This document shows, piece by piece, positions 8,575 through 18,548 of a stretch of 64,000 bases of DNA. Position 1 is the first letter of the stretch. The number at the start of each line of letters is the position of its first letter. The notes beneath the pieces are model-generated. The model was not told where the DNA came from. It searched no databases and worked only from the letters and a program-made list of their open reading frames with translations. The position numbers and the translations under genes are program-made. The DNA lies in assembly GCF_000412995.1 (NCBI RefSeq), contig NZ_KE332512.1:372001-436000 (forward strand). Reading direction: 5' to 3'. This DNA comes from Treponema vincentii F0403. GTDB lineage: Bacteria > Spirochaetota > Spirochaetia > Treponematales > Treponemataceae.

Positions 8575-9570
8575 ATGGAACAAAACAATTTATTGACCGT
8601 TAAAAATTTGCACACGGCTTTCCGTATCGACGGCAACTACTATGATGCCGTTGATGGGGTATCGTTTGACGTTCATCCCAACGAGATGCTTGCTATTGTT
8701 GGGGAATCCGGCTGTGGAAAAAGCACTATCGCAATGTCCGTTATGGGACTGCACGATATGCGTTTTACCCGGGTTTCGGGCGAAATCCTCCTGAACGGCA
8801 GGGATTTGCTGACACTACCCGAAGACGAGATGAACAAAATCCGCGGAAAGGATATCGGATTTATCTTTCAGGATCCACTTGCTTCACTTAATCCGTTGCA
8901 GCGGGTAGGGAAGCAGATTGAAGAAGCCCTGCTGTACCACACCAGCCTCAACGAAAAAGAGCGACAGGAGCGGGTTTTACAGCTTTTAAATGATGTCGGT
9001 ATTCAGAACCCCAAGCGGACGGCGCAGCGGTTCCCGCATGAGCTTTCCGGCGGAATGAGGCAGCGGGTACTTATCGCAACTGCACTGTCTTGTAATCCGT
9101 CGCTTATCATTGCCGATGAGCCGACAACCGCGCTCGACGTAACAATCCAAGCGCAGATTCTCGATCTCATCAAAGACCTGCAGGAAGAACATAAGGCGGG
9201 TATCATCCTTATCACCCATGACCTCGGCGTCGTCGCACAGGTTGCCGACCGTGTCGCGGTTATGTATGCGGGGCAGATCGTCGAACTGACTACTGTGCAG
9301 GAATTGTTTACTCATCCCTTGCACCCGTATACCCGTTCTTTGCTTAAATCGATTCCGCAGGCGGATAAAGACGATGATATGCTGCACGTTATTAAAGGTA
9401 TGGTGCCGTCGCTTAAAAAACTCAAGCATACGGGCTGTCGGTTTGCCGACCGTATACCGTGGATTCCGGCTGAGGAACACGAAGAGTCTCCGGTCTTGCA
9501 CGAAGTAAGTCCCGGACATTTTGTCCGCTGCTCCTGCTGGAAAAATTTCCGGTTCGAGGGTGAGGTTTAG
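8575..9570 (+). CDS. oppD: Oligopeptide ABC transporter ATP-binding protein OppD
   Basis: A 331-residue ATPase of the Opp/Dpp peptide importer family. Walker A GESGCGKS is at residues 43-50, the Q-loop at [13 protein letters not shown], the signature LSGGMRQR near 160, Walker B LIIADEPT near 180, and the switch His in LITHDLG. The C-terminal oligo_HPY extension is present ([15 protein letters not shown]). First gene of a five-gene operon; 11 bp separate it from oppF. The substrate range (peptides, or nickel in relatives) is not determined by sequence. Confidence 0.9.
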   Translation: MEQNNLLTVKNLHTAFRIDGNYYDAVDGVSFDVHPNEMLAIVGESGCGKSTIAMSVMGLHDMRFTRVSGEILLNGRDLLTLPEDEMNKIRGKDIGFIFQDPLASLNPLQRVGKQIEEALLYHTSLNEKERQERVLQLLNDVGIQNPKRTAQRFPHELSGGMRQRVLIATALSCNPSLIIADEPTTALDVTIQAQILDLIKDLQEEHKAGIILITHDLGVVAQVADRVAVMYAGQIVELTTVQELFTHPLHPYTRSLLKSIPQADKDDDMLHVIKGMVPSLKKLKHTGCRFADRIPWIPAEEHEESPVLHEVSPGHFVRCSCWKNFRFEGEV

Positions 9571-9581
9571 AGGAGGCGGAT

Positions 9582-10511
9582 ATGGCATTATTGGAAGTAA
9601 AAGATTTAAAAGTACATTTCCCTATCCGCGGCGGCTTTTTTAACACGATACAGGATCACGTACGAGCGGTAGACGGTGTTTCTTTTCAAATTGAAGAAGG
9701 AAAAACCTACGGTCTTATCGGGGAGTCCGGTTCCGGAAAAACCACCATCGGTAAAGCGATTGTCGGATTGGAACAGCCTACCGGCGGAGAAATCCGCTAC
9801 GAAGGAAGTCTTGTAAATACCAAGGCACAGCGGAAAAAGATTAAATATAACGAAAACGTCCAAATGGTGTTTCAAGACGTCATGTCGAGCCTCGACCCTA
9901 AAAAACGTATCCGCGACATCATCGCAGAACCCATTAGGAATTTTGAACGGCTTTCAAAGCATGAAGAATTAAAAAAAATACTTTCGCTCTTGCAGATTGT
10001 CGGGATACCGCCCGACGGTTTATATAAGTACCCGTATGAGTTTTCGGGTGGGCAGCGGCAGCGTATCGGTGTTGCGCGTTCAATTGCCGTTAATCCGCGA
10101 CTCATTGTGGCGGACGAACCGGTTTCCGCGCTTGACCTTTCGGTGCAGGCGCAAATTCTCAACTTTCTTAAAGAAATTCAGCGCGAATTTATGTTGAGCT
10201 ATCTGTTTATTTCGCACGACTTAGGCGTTGTCAAACATATGTGCGATTACATCTACATTATGTACCGCGGCCGATTCGTAGAAGCGGGAACGCGGGAAGA
10301 TATTTACCGTAACCCGATGCATATTTACACCAAGCGGCTTATCGCAGCTATCCCTGAAATGAATGTCGAAATACGCGAAGAATATAAAAAACGCCGTGCC
10401 GAAATTGAAGAAATATACAAGCGTGAATCGGAGCGTTACTTTAGTCCCGAAGGGCGAGTGTACGATTTAAAGAAAATAAGCGACACTCATTACGCTGCAT
10501 TGAAGGATTAG
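9582..10511 (+). CDS. oppF: Oligopeptide ABC transporter ATP-binding protein OppF
   Basis: The second ATPase of the importer, 309 residues, preceded by gaggagg. It has Walker A GESGSGKT near residue 47, the Q-loop MVFQDVMSSLDP, signature FSGGQRQR, Walker B LIVADEP and switch FISHDLG. OppF pairs with OppD to form the asymmetric nucleotide-binding dimer that drives peptide uptake. The C-terminal HPY region is modified (NPMHIYTKRLIAAIPEMN) and is followed by a charged helical tail of about 50 residues. Confidence 0.9.
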   Translation: MALLEVKDLKVHFPIRGGFFNTIQDHVRAVDGVSFQIEEGKTYGLIGESGSGKTTIGKAIVGLEQPTGGEIRYEGSLVNTKAQRKKIKYNENVQMVFQDVMSSLDPKKRIRDIIAEPIRNFERLSKHEELKKILSLLQIVGIPPDGLYKYPYEFSGGQRQRIGVARSIAVNPRLIVADEPVSALDLSVQAQILNFLKEIQREFMLSYLFISHDLGVVKHMCDYIYIMYRGRFVEAGTREDIYRNPMHIYTKRLIAAIPEMNVEIREEYKKRRAEIEEIYKRESERYFSPEGRVYDLKKISDTHYAALKD

Positions 10512-10521
10512 GGGGAAGAGT

Positions 10522-11490
10522 ATGTGGAAGACGATAGTACGCCGTATCCTTATTATGATACCGCAGCTGTTTGTATTGAGTGTTTTGGTGTTCTTAATCG
10601 GAAAAATGATGCCCGGTGATCCCTTTACCGGCCTGATAAATAATCCGAATGTCGATGCGAGCCGTATTGAAGAACTACGGGAAAAAGCAGGTTTAAACGA
10701 TCCGTGGCCGGTTCAGTATAAGAATTGGATGGGGCGTATTCTGCTGCACGGTGATTTCGGTGTCTCTTATACGTATAAAATTCCGGTAAAAGATAAAATT
10801 CTATTACCGGCGCAAAACACCCTGTGGCTTTCGCTTTTAACCGTTATTTTGACGTATGCAATTGCCGTACCTCTTGGTATCCGCGCAGGGCGTTATAACG
10901 GATCGAAATTCGATAAGGCGGTGTTGGTTTATAACTTTATCACGTATGCAATTCCGACGTTTATCCTTGCACTTTTGAGTCTTTTATTATTCGGCTATCG
11001 GCTCAAAATTTTTCCGACGTCGGGTTTTGTCGGGCTGGATGCGATGGGACACAGGGGGCGCTTTATCCTAAGCCGTCTGTATCATATGCTGCTTCCTGCA
11101 ATTACGGCGGCGGTACTGCGTACAACAAGTATCGTGCAATATCTTCGCAACGAGATTATCGATGCAAAAAGTCAAGATTACGTTAAAACGGCGCGGAGCA
11201 AGGGCGTACCGATCGACAAGGTGTATACGCATCATATTTTCCGAAATTCCTTATTGCCGATAGCGGCTTTCTTCGGCTTTACGGTAACGGGCTTGCTTGC
11301 CGGTTCAATATTCGTCGAAACGATTTTTATGTATCAAGGAATGGGCATGTTGTTCATCGAATCGATTATGTCACGCGATTATTCGGTTATCAATGCACTC
11401 ACCTTATTGTACGGAACGCTGGCTCTGTTCGGTAGCTTGATTTCCGACATTATTATGATAATCGTCGATCCGCGGATCAGAATTGAATAA
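10522..11490 (+). CDS. oppB: Oligopeptide ABC transporter permease OppB
   Basis: A 322-residue inner-membrane permease with six predicted helices. The N-terminal RRILIMIPQLFVLSVLVFLI is the typical first helix of this subfamily, and the EAA-type coupling loop is seen as DYVKTARSKGVPIDKVYTHH. It forms half of the transmembrane pore together with OppC. Start ATG 10522 follows ggggaaga, 10 bp after oppF. Confidence 0.9.
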   Translation: MWKTIVRRILIMIPQLFVLSVLVFLIGKMMPGDPFTGLINNPNVDASRIEELREKAGLNDPWPVQYKNWMGRILLHGDFGVSYTYKIPVKDKILLPAQNTLWLSLLTVILTYAIAVPLGIRAGRYNGSKFDKAVLVYNFITYAIPTFILALLSLLLFGYRLKIFPTSGFVGLDAMGHRGRFILSRLYHMLLPAITAAVLRTTSIVQYLRNEIIDAKSQDYVKTARSKGVPIDKVYTHHIFRNSLLPIAAFFGFTVTGLLAGSIFVETIFMYQGMGMLFIESIMSRDYSVINALTLLYGTLALFGSLISDIIMIIVDPRIRIE

Positions 11491-11494
11491 AATC

Positions 11495-11528
11495 ATCAAC
11501 TGATGTATCTCCTTGTACATCAGTTGAT
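11495..11528 (+). other. Intercistronic 13-bp perfect hairpin between oppB and oppC
   Basis: ATCAACTGATGTA at 11495-11507 pairs perfectly with 11516-11528 around an 8-nt loop, followed by TTTT and then the oppC Shine-Dalgarno gagaggg. It is too close to the next start to be a final terminator. It could reduce readthrough or stabilise the upstream mRNA segment. Confidence 0.65.
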
Positions 11529-11542
11529 TTTGAGAGGGTATT

Positions 11543-12463
11543 ATGGAAAAAACGGCATTTGATATTGATAGTATAGACGAAGCGACATTGAAAGAAATGA
11601 CTTCCGTGCCGTCGTTTTGGAAGATCGTAAAGACGGAATTTAAACATGATAAAGCCGCAATCCTTGCACTCGGCATATTGGTTATTATTTTTGCAGTGAT
11701 TATCATCGGCGGTTTTGTACTGGATACGGAAACGGTTATGAAGGTAAGCTTACGGGATAAGTTTTCGGTGCCCGGTAAAAAGTTTCTGCTCGGAGCAGAT
11801 CTTGGTGGTCGGCCGATTTTGCCTCAGCTGATTATCGGAGCGCGTAATTCCATCCTTATTGCATTCAGCGTAACCATTATTACCGAAATCGTTGGCGTCT
11901 TTTTCGGCCTGATTACCGGTTTTTACGGGGGAAGGGTCGACAATGTCATCATGCGTATCTGCGACTTTATTATGATTTTGCCGGTCGTTATGCTGATTAT
12001 CGTATTTGTAACGATTGTTCCCTCTTATAATATTTGGACGTTTATCTGTATAATGTCCTTTTTTTATTGGGTGCATATTACCCGGCTTGTACGCAGTAAG
12101 GCCTTGTCCGAAAACCGCCGCGATTATGTGAATGCATCGCGCATTATGGGAACAAGTGACTTTAAAATTATGTACGGCGGCATTTTGCCGAATATCGCTT
12201 CGATTATTATCGTTGACTTTACGCTCGGTATGGCAGGTAATATCGGTATCGAAACGGGAATGAGCTTTTTAGGCTTCGGTCTCCCGCCGACATCGCCGTC
12301 GCTTGGTACGCTGATTGGCTATGCGCGCGATCCGGGAACTATTTCCGGTAAGCTGTGGGTATGGCTGCCTGCATCTATTCTTATTATGGTGTTAATGCTG
12401 TGTATTAACTACGTCGGACAAACGATAAAACGCGCCTCCGATGCAAAGCAGCGTTATAAATAA
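11543..12463 (+). CDS. oppC: Oligopeptide ABC transporter permease OppC
   Basis: A 306-residue permease partner of OppB, with a cytoplasmic N-terminus of about 40 residues (the OppC_N type) and then six helices. The coupling loop DYVNASRIMGTSDFKIMYGG and the conserved GIETGMSFLGFGLPPTSPSLG before the last helices are diagnostic of OppC/DppC. It lies between oppB and the binding-protein gene. Confidence 0.9.
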   Translation: MEKTAFDIDSIDEATLKEMTSVPSFWKIVKTEFKHDKAAILALGILVIIFAVIIIGGFVLDTETVMKVSLRDKFSVPGKKFLLGADLGGRPILPQLIIGARNSILIAFSVTIITEIVGVFFGLITGFYGGRVDNVIMRICDFIMILPVVMLIIVFVTIVPSYNIWTFICIMSFFYWVHITRLVRSKALSENRRDYVNASRIMGTSDFKIMYGGILPNIASIIIVDFTLGMAGNIGIETGMSFLGFGLPPTSPSLGTLIGYARDPGTISGKLWVWLPASILIMVLMLCINYVGQTIKRASDAKQRYK

Positions 12464-12518
12464 GGTGAATTCAAGTGCTTAAAAATGGCATTGGCTTGAG
12501 TTGAACGAGGAGGAACAA

Positions 12519-14378
12519 ATGTCAAAAGGTTTAAAAATTACTGCGTTTTTATGCGCGGTAATGATGGTACTTGCAAGCTGCGGCGGTAAGACGGAACAAA
12601 CGCAAACTGCACAAAGCGGCGAGAGGAAGGAAGCAAATAAAGAATTAAAATTGTTGTTTCCACAAATGATCGAACGGGAAGGGGAAATACTTGCCGGCGG
12701 TACTCTGGTCTGCGGTCTTGTCGGTGATACACCGTGGAAAGGAATATTCAATACGTTCTTATATGAAGATAATCCGACGTATGAGGCAATGCTGCCGATG
12801 TTGGCTAACTTCATGGTTGATGGTCCCAATCACGAAATCAGAAACGGCGGATATTGTGATATGACATTCGACCGTGAAAAGAAAACAGCTACCTATCATA
12901 TTAATCCGGGGCTCACATGGTCGGACGGCGTACCGGTAACTGCTGAAGATATTATTTTCTGTTATGAGTGTATCGGACATCCCGATTATACCGGTGTTCG
13001 TTATGATAGCCGTTATGCGAATGTTGTCGGTATGGTTGACTACCATGAAGGTAAGGCTAAAAATATTTCCGGTGTTAAAAAAATAGACGATAAAACGGTA
13101 GAAGTAACTTTTATAGAGTATGAACCCGGTATCTTATGGGGTTCAGGCCTTACCTATAATGCGGAACCGTATCATTACCTTAAAGATATTCCATTGACGG
13201 AAATGGCTTCTCATGACCGTGTACGGAAAACACCGCTTTCCTGCGGTCCCTTTGTGATCAATTCTATGGTAGAAGGTGATATTATCGAGTATGTACCTAA
13301 TCCTTATTGGTATGGCAAAAAAATCGCACTCGATAAGCTGATTATGAAACGGATTGCGCCGACATCTCTTGCCGCAGCTTTGAAAGCCGGTGAAGTGGAT
13401 ATTGTCGATTATTTTAGAGCTGATTTATATGACCAATTTGTTGTGCTTGATGACGAAGGAAGAACGGTATTTGACGAAAACGGAAAGCCGAAGTTGAAGG
13501 TTGATAATCTTGATTTCATCTGTAATGTAGATAATGCCTATGGGTATTTAGGCTTTAAGTTTGGTGTATGGAATAAAGAAAAAGGCGAATGCGAAATGTT
13601 CCCCGACGGCGGTAAATTTAAAGACAAGGCGTTGCGTCAGGCGCTCGGTTATGCGATGGATAACGATGGAATAAACGATATCTACTACCATGGCTTACGG
13701 TTTACTGCCAACTCCTTTATTACGCCGTATCACCCCGGATTTTACGATATAAACCGGAAAGGATACTCATACAATCCTGAAAAAGCGAAACAGTTGCTCG
13801 ACGAAGCAGGCTATAAGGATGTTGACGGAGACGGCTATCGTGAAACGCCGGATGGAAAACCGCTCAAGATCAATTTCTTGTATATGAGCGGCAGCGATGT
13901 AGCAGCTCCGATTGCAAATTACTATATCCAAAACTGGAAAGATGTCGGATTAAATGTTGCGCTGAACGACGGTCGGCTGATCGAATTCAATGCCTTTTAT
14001 GATAGACTGAGAAACGATGACCCTGCTGTGGAAATGTATATGGCTGCATGGGGTGTAGGTTCAAATCCCCGTCCAAACGGTCTTTACGGCAGAGATGCTC
14101 AATTTAACCGGCTCCGCTGGGTTAATGAGAAAAATGATGAACTGCTTGCTAAGATTTCTTCGGAAGATTTCTTTGACGAGGCATTCCGCGCTCAGGCTTA
14201 TAAGGAATGGGACGAAAATATACTGGAAGAAGCTCCTGCAGTTCCAACCGCATATCGCATAAGACTTTGTGCTGTTAACAAGCGGGTTAAGAATTGGGAT
14301 ATACGGTTTGTTAAGGACTGGGACTGGTGCGATGCGGCGCTTGTTAGCGACAAACCTGCCGTCAATACAATGAAATAA
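12519..14378 (+). CDS. oppA: Oligopeptide-binding lipoprotein OppA (SBP family 5)
   Basis: A 619-residue solute-binding protein anchored as a lipoprotein. The signal ends in the lipobox VLASC at Cys 21, and the mature part has the family 5 signature region TWSDGVPVTAEDIIFCYE with the usual C-terminal domain (NPEKAKQLLDEAGYKDVDGDG). ATG 12519 follows the strong site gaggagg, while the frame also opens at an earlier TTG. It captures peptides for OppBCDF; 619 residues is rather long for the family. It is the last gene of the operon, followed by a terminator. Confidence 0.9.
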   Translation: MSKGLKITAFLCAVMMVLASCGGKTEQTQTAQSGERKEANKELKLLFPQMIEREGEILAGGTLVCGLVGDTPWKGIFNTFLYEDNPTYEAMLPMLANFMVDGPNHEIRNGGYCDMTFDREKKTATYHINPGLTWSDGVPVTAEDIIFCYECIGHPDYTGVRYDSRYANVVGMVDYHEGKAKNISGVKKIDDKTVEVTFIEYEPGILWGSGLTYNAEPYHYLKDIPLTEMASHDRVRKTPLSCGPFVINSMVEGDIIEYVPNPYWYGKKIALDKLIMKRIAPTSLAAALKAGEVDIVDYFRADLYDQFVVLDDEGRTVFDENGKPKLKVDNLDFICNVDNAYGYLGFKFGVWNKEKGECEMFPDGGKFKDKALRQALGYAMDNDGINDIYYHGLRFTANSFITPYHPGFYDINRKGYSYNPEKAKQLLDEAGYKDVDGDGYRETPDGKPLKINFLYMSGSDVAAPIANYYIQNWKDVGLNVALNDGRLIEFNAFYDRLRNDDPAVEMYMAAWGVGSNPRPNGLYGRDAQFNRLRWVNEKNDELLAKISSEDFFDEAFRAQAYKEWDENILEEAPAVPTAYRIRLCAVNKRVKNWDIRFVKDWDWCDAALVSDKPAVNTMK

Positions 14379-14405
14379 CGGTAAGCAGGTAAAATAACAA
14401 TATGC

Positions 14406-14452
14406 GATAACACTGATCCGCCGGATAAAACGGGTCAGTGTTATCGTTGTTT
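14406..14452 (+). terminator. Rho-independent terminator after oppA
   Basis: A 15-bp inverted repeat (GATAACACTGATCCG with CGGGTCAGTGTTATC, one G-U pair) and a 10-nt loop is followed by GTTGTTT. It closes the opp operon. Confidence 0.75.
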
Positions 14453-14533
14453 AAAGTAAAAATAGCGGAGAGCTTATAGAAAAATTTTTGCCGGCTCTCT
14501 TAATAAATTAAAATGGTTATGAGGTTGTAGCGC

Positions 14534-16006
14534 ATGATACGAAAACAACAAGAGTTTTGGGGGAAATTAGTTATTTTTACCGGTATTAGTTTGATCTTTG
14601 CATCATTCATGCTGGCATTAAGTCCCCGTTTTTCGTTTTTAGGACGCTTGATTTCTGCGAAAGATCTGACACTAATGGTAACACAGTACCGAATGCTTCC
14701 TAATTTCAGCTTCCTTACCCGTTTCGGTTTTGCCTTTGTTATCTTTGCTATTGCTTCCATTATGGTCTCTATGGCAACCGTCTTTTTATCCCATAAGGTA
14801 CGGGAAGACGTTTATAGCGAAATGGAAACCGCTCTTTTTGCTTCCTTTATCAGTGGACTGCGCTTTTGCTATACGCGTGAAAACCTTATCGAAGCTATTC
14901 AGCGGGAACTTGAATATCAAGCGGATTGCTCCGTGTTACTCACCAATACCGACACGGATTTGGTTGTATACAACAGTGCTTCTGCATACGTTTCGGATCC
15001 GGATGTGTATGCAAAGTTAGCGCAGCGGTTTTCAACCGACTGGCTGGAACATTGGGGAGAAGGAATTTATTTATTGGATTCCGATATGCAGATGATATCC
15101 GATAGAAAAAAAGCGCGGGGAATTGTCGTTGCGTATAGTTCCGCACGTTTTTTTATTATCTGCCGGTACATCCGTGCTGTTGAACCGGAGATTTTTCCGC
15201 AGCTTTTTACGGAATTTAAAAACTATTTCGGCCGCGAAAGAACGCTTTCACAACTCCTTTATTATTCGGAGCTTGCACAGGAATGGCAGATGGTTGCCAA
15301 TACTCAGCATGCATTCTTGCCGCAAAAAATACCTGCACTTGATAAGTTGGAAGTAGGTATTTATTTCCGTCCATTGGTAAACGTATCGGGCGACTATTAT
15401 GATATTATTCCCATCGACGAAGATAAAACTCTTATTATTACGGGCGACGTTTCCGGAAAAGGACTTGCAGCTGCGCTCGTTATGGGTGTGGTAGTAAACA
15501 CGATACGGATTATGGAAAATAAAGAAGACTTAGCCGGTCTGATACTTGCGGTAGACAGCGCTATTAAGCGCATGAATCTCCTCGATAAATACACCGTCGT
15601 GTTTTTAGGTCTCATCGATACTAAGGCGATGAAAATACGTTATGTAAACGCTTCGATGGAAGCGCCGATGATCTTTACCAGAGCTGCAGAAGGATACAAA
15701 GTTAAGCCGCTGGATTCAAATTGTTCCGTTATCGGAATTATCGATATCGATTCGGTAGCGGTTGCCGAAAAGCCTTTGTACCGTAACGATTTGTTGGTTA
15801 TTACGACGGACGGTATTCCCGAAATAACCAATGAAGAAGGTGTAGAGCTCGGTGACAATGACGTATATGTTGAATCAATAAAGTCTTTTGCATCATCTGA
15901 TGCATCGTCAGTAGCCGCAAAAATAGCCGATTTAGGATTGAATTATAGCGCAACGAAGACGTTCCGCGATGATACCACTATTTTAGCAGTCAAATTAAAG
16001 GAATAA
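14534..16006 (+). CDS. Membrane PP2C/SpoIIE-type serine phosphatase (RsbU-like), 1st of tandem pair
   Basis: A 490-residue protein with two N-terminal membrane helices (about residues 10-30 and 60-85), a linker domain of about 150 residues that may sense a signal, and a C-terminal SpoIIE/PP2C domain from about residue 270. Metal-binding motifs are intact: VSGDYYDI, GDVSGKG, TTDGIPEI and RDDTT. Such enzymes dephosphorylate STAS-domain anti-sigma antagonists. It begins a run of four same-direction genes (second phosphatase, STAS protein, HATPase) that form a partner-switching module. The Shine-Dalgarno is weak (gagg, 10 nt upstream). Confidence 0.87.
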   Translation: MIRKQQEFWGKLVIFTGISLIFASFMLALSPRFSFLGRLISAKDLTLMVTQYRMLPNFSFLTRFGFAFVIFAIASIMVSMATVFLSHKVREDVYSEMETALFASFISGLRFCYTRENLIEAIQRELEYQADCSVLLTNTDTDLVVYNSASAYVSDPDVYAKLAQRFSTDWLEHWGEGIYLLDSDMQMISDRKKARGIVVAYSSARFFIICRYIRAVEPEIFPQLFTEFKNYFGRERTLSQLLYYSELAQEWQMVANTQHAFLPQKIPALDKLEVGIYFRPLVNVSGDYYDIIPIDEDKTLIITGDVSGKGLAAALVMGVVVNTIRIMENKEDLAGLILAVDSAIKRMNLLDKYTVVFLGLIDTKAMKIRYVNASMEAPMIFTRAAEGYKVKPLDSNCSVIGIIDIDSVAVAEKPLYRNDLLVITTDGIPEITNEEGVELGDNDVYVESIKSFASSDASSVAAKIADLGLNYSATKTFRDDTTILAVKLKE

Positions 16007-16009
16007 GGT

Positions 16010-18139
16010 ATGGGTTTAATTTTCTTTACGTATTTTTGCGTGATTTTGCTTCTTGTGGATTCATCGTATCTTTCGTTTCATCAATCGAACCGTATTAATG
16101 TTTTGTTAAATAAGATTACGGTACCGGCAACCCTTGTTGCACTTTGCATTGCACTATCTGTTCACTTGACCTTTTATGGAAAAACCACGATACAACCCAT
16201 TGTATCAACATGTGCATTTTTCTTTATGGTGCTTGCTTCTTATCATATTCTTAATATGGCCTTTATTATCTCCGAACTGAAAGCATATCGAATATTGCAA
16301 AAGATTAATGCGGTGTTTCATCTTACCGGTATCGGAGTTATCATATTTTATGTAGGCAGATTCCAATGGGATCCGCTTAGAGGCTTTTACTTTGTACAAC
16401 GCGATATTATGCCGGGGATGAGCGGTGTCAGGTTCTTCATGTATGTTTATATATTCTTGGTTCCTGTGTTATCAATCGTGATATGCTTTGTAAAAATGTT
16501 TTTTGTTAAAAGTAATATTCATCGGCAGCGTCTGCTTTTACACGGACTTTCCCTTGGACTCGGACTTGCAATATGGATTGCAGAATACCGTTATTTTCTG
16601 ATATTTTCTTGGGTATTTTCATTTATACCGTTCGGTTATGCAGCTATGCTAGCCTTGGATAATATGGTATTTTCGCTGACACGTGTTTTTGATATTAAGC
16701 AAATCCTATTCGGCCTTATCAGGTTTATTGTTTTTACTGTTTTATTCGCTGCTGTAGCCGGTTTGACGACAGCGGGTATTATGCAGCTTTCCCATTCAGT
16801 CAGCATTTGGTTGGTATTAATTACAATTTCGTGTGTGGTTATTTTCTTTATAAGAAATTTTGTTGCCGGTAAACTTGGATACATATTCGGAAAAACAGCC
16901 GATTACGAAGCCGTATTGGATGCCGAACTGCAAACACTCGATTTCGGAAAGGGGCACGATGCTGTTTTGGAAGCTTTTCCGCGAATTATGAAGCAGCATG
17001 TCACTTGTAAGGGACTTGATATCCTTGTCAGCGATGAAAACATGAATTTGCAGACGGTCTATTCGGACTTTAACCATCATAATACGCTGAGTGCAAATCT
17101 TGCTTGTTTTGAATATTTGCTTAGTCAAAATACTATCGTCATTACAAAAACGGAATTAATTGCGAATTATCAGTATGAATCTATACGGGATGTACTGCTC
17201 GATATATTTGAAACAACGCAAACTGAAATTCTTATCAGTATGCGGGAAGGACAAAAGCTCATCGGTTGTATCCTGTTGGCTCCAAAGACGCATAGTGCGG
17301 AATATACTCCGTACGATATACGCGTATTGTCAAATATGTATTCATATTTCTTTTTGGTTATCTACTACCTTAGAAATATTTCCAAGCAGGATATTACCGC
17401 CACGATTGACCGTGAAGTTGAAATGTCAGATCAAGTTATCGGATCTATTCAGAATTATAAGGATACGCTTGAAGCACATCACTTTTCGATGGAGTCGATT
17501 GCATATTCGGCACATCAGCTTGGCGGCGATTTTATCGACTATATCACACTGAACGATAAACGGGCGATGTTCCTTATCGGTGATGTTTCGGGTAAGGGGT
17601 TAAGCGCCAGTATGTCGATGGTCATTTTAAAATCGATTATCCATACCTACCTACAGACGATTTCAGATTTTAAGGAGTTGGTAACAAAAGTAAATCGGTT
17701 TATAAAAGATAATCTGCCGCGCGGAACTTTCTTTGCGGGGCTTTTCGGTATTATAGATTTTCCTACCAATACTATTTACTACTTAAACTGCGGCATTCCG
17801 TTGATGTCGATGTATATCAGTTCATATAAGAATGCAATCGAAATTCAGGGAGAAGGCAGGGTTCTCGGTTTTGTAAAGAATATTGCTCCTTTCTTAAAGG
17901 TTCGGAAAATCACTTTGCATAAAGGAGATGTGATTGTCTTTACGACTGACGGTTTGCTGGAAGCAACAAACCTTAAAGGAGACCGGTTCGGCAGCGACCG
18001 AGTTGGCCATATCTTGCAAGAAAATAGCGATGCAAAAGCTTCTCAGATTGCAAGAACTATTTACAACAACCTTCTGGATTTTATTTTGCGTAAAATCGAT
18101 GATGATGTTACCATATTGGTATTAAAGTATAATGAATAG
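16010..18139 (+). CDS. Multi-pass PP2C/SpoIIE-type serine phosphatase, 2nd of tandem pair
   Basis: A 709-residue protein starting 3 bp after the first phosphatase. The N-terminal ~290 residues hold eight or so hydrophobic helices. A GAF-like region follows (about 300-455), then a SpoIIE/PP2C domain (about 475-709). Phosphatase motifs are LGGDFIDY, GDVSGKG, TTDGLLEAT and DDDVTIL. It probably reports a different stimulus into the same STAS/HATPase switch as its neighbour. The sensor part is unlike the first phosphatase, so the pair is not a recent duplicate. Confidence 0.85.
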   Translation: MGLIFFTYFCVILLLVDSSYLSFHQSNRINVLLNKITVPATLVALCIALSVHLTFYGKTTIQPIVSTCAFFFMVLASYHILNMAFIISELKAYRILQKINAVFHLTGIGVIIFYVGRFQWDPLRGFYFVQRDIMPGMSGVRFFMYVYIFLVPVLSIVICFVKMFFVKSNIHRQRLLLHGLSLGLGLAIWIAEYRYFLIFSWVFSFIPFGYAAMLALDNMVFSLTRVFDIKQILFGLIRFIVFTVLFAAVAGLTTAGIMQLSHSVSIWLVLITISCVVIFFIRNFVAGKLGYIFGKTADYEAVLDAELQTLDFGKGHDAVLEAFPRIMKQHVTCKGLDILVSDENMNLQTVYSDFNHHNTLSANLACFEYLLSQNTIVITKTELIANYQYESIRDVLLDIFETTQTEILISMREGQKLIGCILLAPKTHSAEYTPYDIRVLSNMYSYFFLVIYYLRNISKQDITATIDREVEMSDQVIGSIQNYKDTLEAHHFSMESIAYSAHQLGGDFIDYITLNDKRAMFLIGDVSGKGLSASMSMVILKSIIHTYLQTISDFKELVTKVNRFIKDNLPRGTFFAGLFGIIDFPTNTIYYLNCGIPLMSMYISSYKNAIEIQGEGRVLGFVKNIAPFLKVRKITLHKGDVIVFTTDGLLEATNLKGDRFGSDRVGHILQENSDAKASQIARTIYNNLLDFILRKIDDDVTILVLKYNE

Positions 18140-18144
18140 GGCAT

Positions 18145-18172
18145 CTCTAAAAATCTGACCGAGTTTTTAGAG
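18145..18172 (+). repeat. Dispersed intergenic hairpin repeat (CTCTAAAAA...TTTTTAGAG), copy at 18145
   Basis: A perfect 9-bp inverted repeat with loop TCTGACCGAG, in the 63-bp spacer between the second phosphatase and the STAS gene. Similar sequences recur at 49552, 51108 and 58607 and, more degenerate, near 26394, 30360 and 35695. This is the best-preserved copy. Confidence 0.7.
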
Positions 18173-18202
18173 GTTCCCGATAATATTAGAGGAGCATGAT
18201 TT

Positions 18203-18529
18203 ATGGACAATTTAGCAATTACGGAAAAAATGAACGATGCTTTTGTGTTATTAACGGTATCGGGTTCAATCAATTCCTATACCTATCATGAATTTGAAAC
18301 AAAAGTGTACAACCTGATTAAGGAACGCTCAATTGTACTTGACGTATCCCGCGTTACAAACCTTTCCTCATCGGGATTGGGCATCTTAATGGCTGCTTCC
18401 GAAGATGGAGCTGAACTGGGTCATAAAATTTATATTATGAATCCGTCGGAGATTGTAAAGCTTGCAATTGCCTCAACAGGTTTTTCGGAAGTGTTTCCTA
18501 TTATTCATTCGCTTGACGAAGTAAAATAG
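18203..18529 (+). CDS. STAS-domain anti-sigma factor antagonist
   Basis: A 108-residue single STAS domain, well placed after the Shine-Dalgarno gaggag. The phospho-acceptor loop reads VTNLSSSGLGILMAAS; Ser56 aligns with the phosphorylated Ser of SpoIIAA/RsbV, while the Asp usually preceding it is Ser55. Unphosphorylated, it would bind the HATPase protein encoded next; the two upstream phosphatases would keep it active. Whether the output is a sigma factor or another target is not evident, as none is encoded nearby. Confidence 0.88.
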   Translation: MDNLAITEKMNDAFVLLTVSGSINSYTYHEFETKVYNLIKERSIVLDVSRVTNLSSSGLGILMAASEDGAELGHKIYIMNPSEIVKLAIASTGFSEVFPIIHSLDEVK

Positions 18530-18548
18530 GCCGATACGGTATACGCGC

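Noticed and set aside
14050-14080. GGTTCAAATCC-like segment resembling a tRNA T-arm
   Set aside because: It lies inside oppA in frame (GVGSNPRP) and no acceptor stem or anticodon arm surrounds it.
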